A stretch of 21,158 nucleotides of DNA from NCBI GenBank assembly GCA_963922865.1, contig CAWUJK010000022.1:1-21158 (forward strand), given 5' to 3'. The translations under genes and the position numbers were made by a program. Source of the stretch: CAWUJK01 sp963922865. Its GTDB lineage: Bacteria > Patescibacteriota > Gracilibacteria > BD1-5 > UBA6164. How positions within the stretch are numbered: the stretch's first letter is position 1; each line of letters opens with the position of its first letter. Under the pieces are notes generated by a model. It saw only the letters and a program-made list of their open reading frames with translations, was not told where the DNA came from and ran no database searches. Below are positions 19,652 through 21,158 of this stretch, piece by piece.

Positions 19652-19680
19652 TATAATGTGTTTGAATTTATACACATTAT
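19630..19680 (+). promoter_or_regulatory. toxin-antitoxin promoter with overlapping palindromic operator
   Basis: TTGTAA (19630-19635), 16 bp, TATAAT (19652-19657). A perfect 9-bp inverted repeat ATAATGTGT (19653-19661) / ACACATTAT (19672-19680) overlaps the -10 and covers the likely start site, ending 9 bp before the ATG. That is the classic arrangement for autorepression by a type II antitoxin-toxin complex. Confidence 0.65.
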
Positions 19681-19689
19681 TATATATCT

Positions 19690-20049
19690 ATGAGAAATTA
19701 TATATGAATATCAGAGTTTAAAAATAGCGATCAAGTCTATAATCTTGGTGCTTTTGATGATGAATTTTTTATTATATTGAGAAATAATCAACCTATTTAT
19801 ATTGCATTTCCTACTACTATAGATAATGAATTTGATGCTAGATTCAATTTTGAGCCTAGCATTACTTCTGCTAGAAATCTTATACAAAAATGAATTTCCT
19901 TAGAAGATGGTAATATATTGCATGTTATTAAGGACAATAAAAAATATTATAATATAATACCTTTTTGAAGAGAAGAATCTTGTTTTATTGAGGATATGCT
20001 TTTGTCTAAGACAAGAGAACAACACTTATCTATTTTAAATAATAAATAA
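19690..20049 (+). CDS. probable type II antitoxin (Phd/YefM-like N-terminus)
   Basis: A 119-aa protein. The first 40 residues, GISEFKNSDQVYNLGAFDDEFFIILRNNQPIYIAFP, follow the Phd/YefM pattern (helix, then a short strand pair ending in 'iilrnnkPv-iaf-P') that forms the DNA-binding dimer. The remaining 80 residues are unrecognised and may wrap the toxin. It is the first gene of a two-gene operon, overlaps the next gene by TAATG, and has a palindromic operator at its promoter, all usual for antitoxins. The family assignment rests on pattern and context only; similarity is weak. Confidence 0.58.
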
Positions 20050-20366
20050 TGATTACTATACAAAAAACAAAACAATTTGAAAAACTGGAATCAAAATATT
20101 TAAAAAAACTTACCCCCAAGCAAATTGAATTATATAAAGATAATTTAGAAAAGTTTCATAATTGAACTAATGATGATCATTATTTATTAAATACTCACCC
20201 ATTGAAGTGAAAGTGGTTATGATATGACTCATTTACCTGTCTAAAAAACGCTTGAAGAGATGATCGTATAATTTTTAAGATAATTGATTGAGATAGAAAT
20301 AATTATGAATCAGTTGAACTTGTAGATTTTGAGTTAGTTTGAGATCATAAAATATATGATATGTAA
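20049..20366 (+). CDS. probable RelE/YoeB-superfamily mRNA interferase toxin
   Basis: A 105-aa basic protein. After two helices (KQFEKLESKYLKKLTPKQIELYK), the segment HPLKGKWLGYDSFTCLKNAGRDDRIIFKII matches the RelE/YafQ/YoeB core strands ('hpLkG-w-gy-S------dR-iykI'), and VGDHKIYDM matches the C-terminal 'G-H-iY'. Candidate catalytic residues are R70, R73, H100 and Y103. Such toxins cut ribosome-bound mRNA. TGA supplies the conserved Gly in LKG and LVGDH. Its ATG overlaps the antitoxin stop by one base. A solo CRISPR repeat lies 63 bp after its stop, within any 3' untranslated region. Confidence 0.72.
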
Positions 20367-20429
20367 TTATTTATATGTATTAATTTTAATTATTATATTA
20401 TAAATAAAAATATATTAATTAACTAAATA

Positions 20430-20465
20430 GTCTAAACAATATATTAAATTTCTACTTTTGTAGCA
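20430..20465 (+). CRISPR. solo Cas12a-type CRISPR repeat downstream of the toxin gene
   Basis: 34 of 36 bases are identical to the array repeat; only the final AT is changed to CA, which removes the outermost U-A pair of the handle stem and leaves four. It stands alone, 998 bp after the last array repeat. The strand is the same as in the array. The following 26 bases run into a perfect 10-bp hairpin at 20477-20500. Confidence 0.95.
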
Positions 20466-20476
20466 AGAATAAAAAT

Positions 20477-20500
20477 AATTTTGTTTTAAGAAACAAAATT
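20477..20500. repeat. perfect inverted repeat after solo repeat 1
   Basis: AATTTTGTTT-TAAG-AAACAAAATT: 10-bp stem with a 4-nt loop, immediately after the solo CRISPR repeat and touching the -35 of the next promoter. No U-run follows, so it is only a possible terminator for the toxin transcript. Confidence 0.6.
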
Positions 20501-20534
20501 TGACTAAAAACTATTTTATGTTATATTAACATAA
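20500..20534 (+). promoter_or_regulatory. promoter with palindromic operator for the 108-aa gene
   Basis: TTGACT (20500-20505), 16 bp, TATATT (20522-20527). An 8-bp inverted repeat TTATGTTA-TAT-TAACATAA (20516-20534) is centred on the -10. Its sequence differs from the toxin-antitoxin operator, so a different regulator is expected. Confidence 0.55.
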
Positions 20535-20571
20535 GTTAAGTATTTTATATTTATTAATAAATAAAAGAATT

Positions 20572-20898
20572 ATGCTAGATAAAGAAACAATGCAACACTA
20601 TGATAGATTAATGGAAGATTCATATACTTCTGCTGACTCAATAATTAACTCTAACCCTCATATAAAAAAGTCTCGTAAATTAACAAAATCTATAGAAAGA
20701 GCAGCTGTTAATACTGTATGAAAATATTACCCTTCTTTGAAAGAAGAAAAGAAAAAAATAAGGTATATGGTATACAAAAAACTTTGACTTGCTTATGGAG
20801 AAGATATGAAACCTAAATCTCAAAGAGATAAAAATATAGATTCTAAAAATAATAAACCATATGATAGTTTCGGTTATTTTCTAGATGATCGTATTTAA
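20572..20898 (+). CDS. uncharacterised 108-aa charged protein
   Basis: Not recognised. It is hydrophilic, rich in Lys, Asp, Ser and Tyr, with likely helices in residues 1-25 (DKETMQHYDRLMEDSYTSAD) and 38-75 (RKLTKSIERAAVNTVGKYYP onward), and a polar tail ending YFLDDRI. No transmembrane segment, signal peptide or cysteine is present. Only two TGA codons occur, both for Gly (TVGKYY, KLGLAYG), plus GGA and GGT. It has its own promoter with a palindrome over the -10 and lies between two solo CRISPR repeats (107 bp after the first, 186 bp before the second). A small regulator, an anti-CRISPR-like protein or a phage remnant are all possible; none is supported by motif. Confidence 0.7.
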
Positions 20899-21084
20899 AT
20901 AAGTTTATTAAAATTTACCCATATAATATAGATGTAGGGGTACTATTTAAAAATTCTCTTATTTCTTACAAAAAAAGCTTGAATTATAAAAAATATGGAT
21001 TACTAGTAAGCAGAGTATTTTTGAAGCAAAACTATTTTATCACTTGAAAAAAATTTTGGCTCAAAATTTCGTAAAATAAAAGAA

Positions 21085-21120
21085 GTCTAAACAATATATT
21101 AAATTTCTACTTTTGTGGAT
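21085..21120 (+). CRISPR. second solo Cas12a-type repeat, with terminal-repeat variant
   Basis: 35 of 36 bases match the array repeat; the single change A33 to G (GTGGAT) is the same as in the last repeat of the array and turns a stem U-A pair into U-G. It lies 23 bp before the next ATG, so it would be in that gene's 5' untranslated region. Confidence 0.96.
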
Positions 21121-21143
21121 ACATAAATTAACAATCAAGCAAA

Positions 21144-21158
21144 ATGAAAAAAATACTT
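21144..21158 (+). CDS. possible start of the next gene (truncated by window end)
   Basis: ATG followed by four in-frame codons (MKKIL) just after the second solo repeat. The N-terminus looks like many real starts in this genome, but five codons cannot establish a gene. Confidence 0.3.

Noticed and set aside
20868..21074. About 68 open codons after the 108-aa gene (ending in FLKQNYFITGKKFWLKIS)
   Set aside because: There is no ATG or credible alternative start, it overlaps the upstream gene, and no family is recognised. With only TAA and TAG as stops this length can occur by chance.
18834..21158. Cas12a, Cas1, Cas2 or Cas4 genes near the array
   Set aside because: All ORFs downstream are short and lack RuvC or adaptation-protein motifs; upstream genes are metabolic. 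The effector must lie outside the window.
1..21158. Use of TGA as tryptophan (table 4)
   Set aside because: TGA occupies invariant glycine positions in HtpG, Tex, Apt, RsmE and ArsC, while TGG is used for Trp (for example in HtpG and the HEFGH peptidase).
1..21158. tRNA or rRNA genes
   Set aside because: No cloverleaf with GTTC-type T-loop and no rRNA-like GC-rich block was seen in the intergenic regions, all of which are short and AT-rich.

Overview
The window is very AT-rich and every gene I can support is on the + strand. Read with the standard code the genes break up. Read with TGA as glycine (translation table 25) they become full-length proteins, with TGA at invariant glycines such as HtpG DNGIGM, Tex SIGVGMYQHD, Apt DDLLATGGS and RsmE VGPEGG, while TGG still encodes Trp. 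This points to Candidatus Absconditabacteria (SR1) or Gracilibacteria (CPR/Patescibacteria); I cannot choose between them. No Shine-Dalgarno motif is visible before any start.

Layout: (1) 1-1029: 20-bp tandem repeats and a palindrome, then a RAYT/IS200-like HUH transposase gene carrying a second copy of the palindrome. Its 3' end holds a consensus-like promoter and a CIRCE-like HrcA operator for htpG. (2) 1050-5343: htpG and tex, each its own unit, followed by about 180 bp of hairpin-rich leader. (3) 5526-7385: a SpoT-like HD alarmone hydrolase and an EgtD-like methyltransferase. (4) 7473-14717: a tightly packed, often overlapping run: rsmE, apt, membrane metallophosphoesterase, GIY-YIG protein, yaaA, bcp-type 1-Cys peroxiredoxin, MTAN-like nucleosidase, SPL-like radical SAM protein and a HEFGH metallopeptidase. 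It reads as housekeeping plus oxidative and DNA-damage response. (5) 14765-16750: MgtC/DUF4010 membrane protein and an alpha/beta hydrolase. (6) 16770-18677: an ArsC/LMW-PTP gene under a perfect sigma70-type promoter with an overlapping inverted repeat, then a class V aminotransferase and a possible 38-aa membrane peptide.

(7) 18695-21158 is the accessory part. A type V-A (Cas12a-type) CRISPR array has ten repeats and nine spacers, two degenerate repeats in its middle, and no cas genes in the window. Next comes a two-gene operon that looks like a type II toxin-antitoxin module (Phd-like, then RelE/YoeB-like) under a palindrome-overlapped promoter. After it come a solo CRISPR repeat, an unknown 108-aa gene with its own palindromic promoter, and a second solo repeat just before the next start codon. 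The most interesting signal is this interleaving of near-intact single Cas12a repeats with a toxin-antitoxin operon and small genes. It could mean repeat-borne mRNA processing by Cas12a, an addiction or guard arrangement, or only a broken array.
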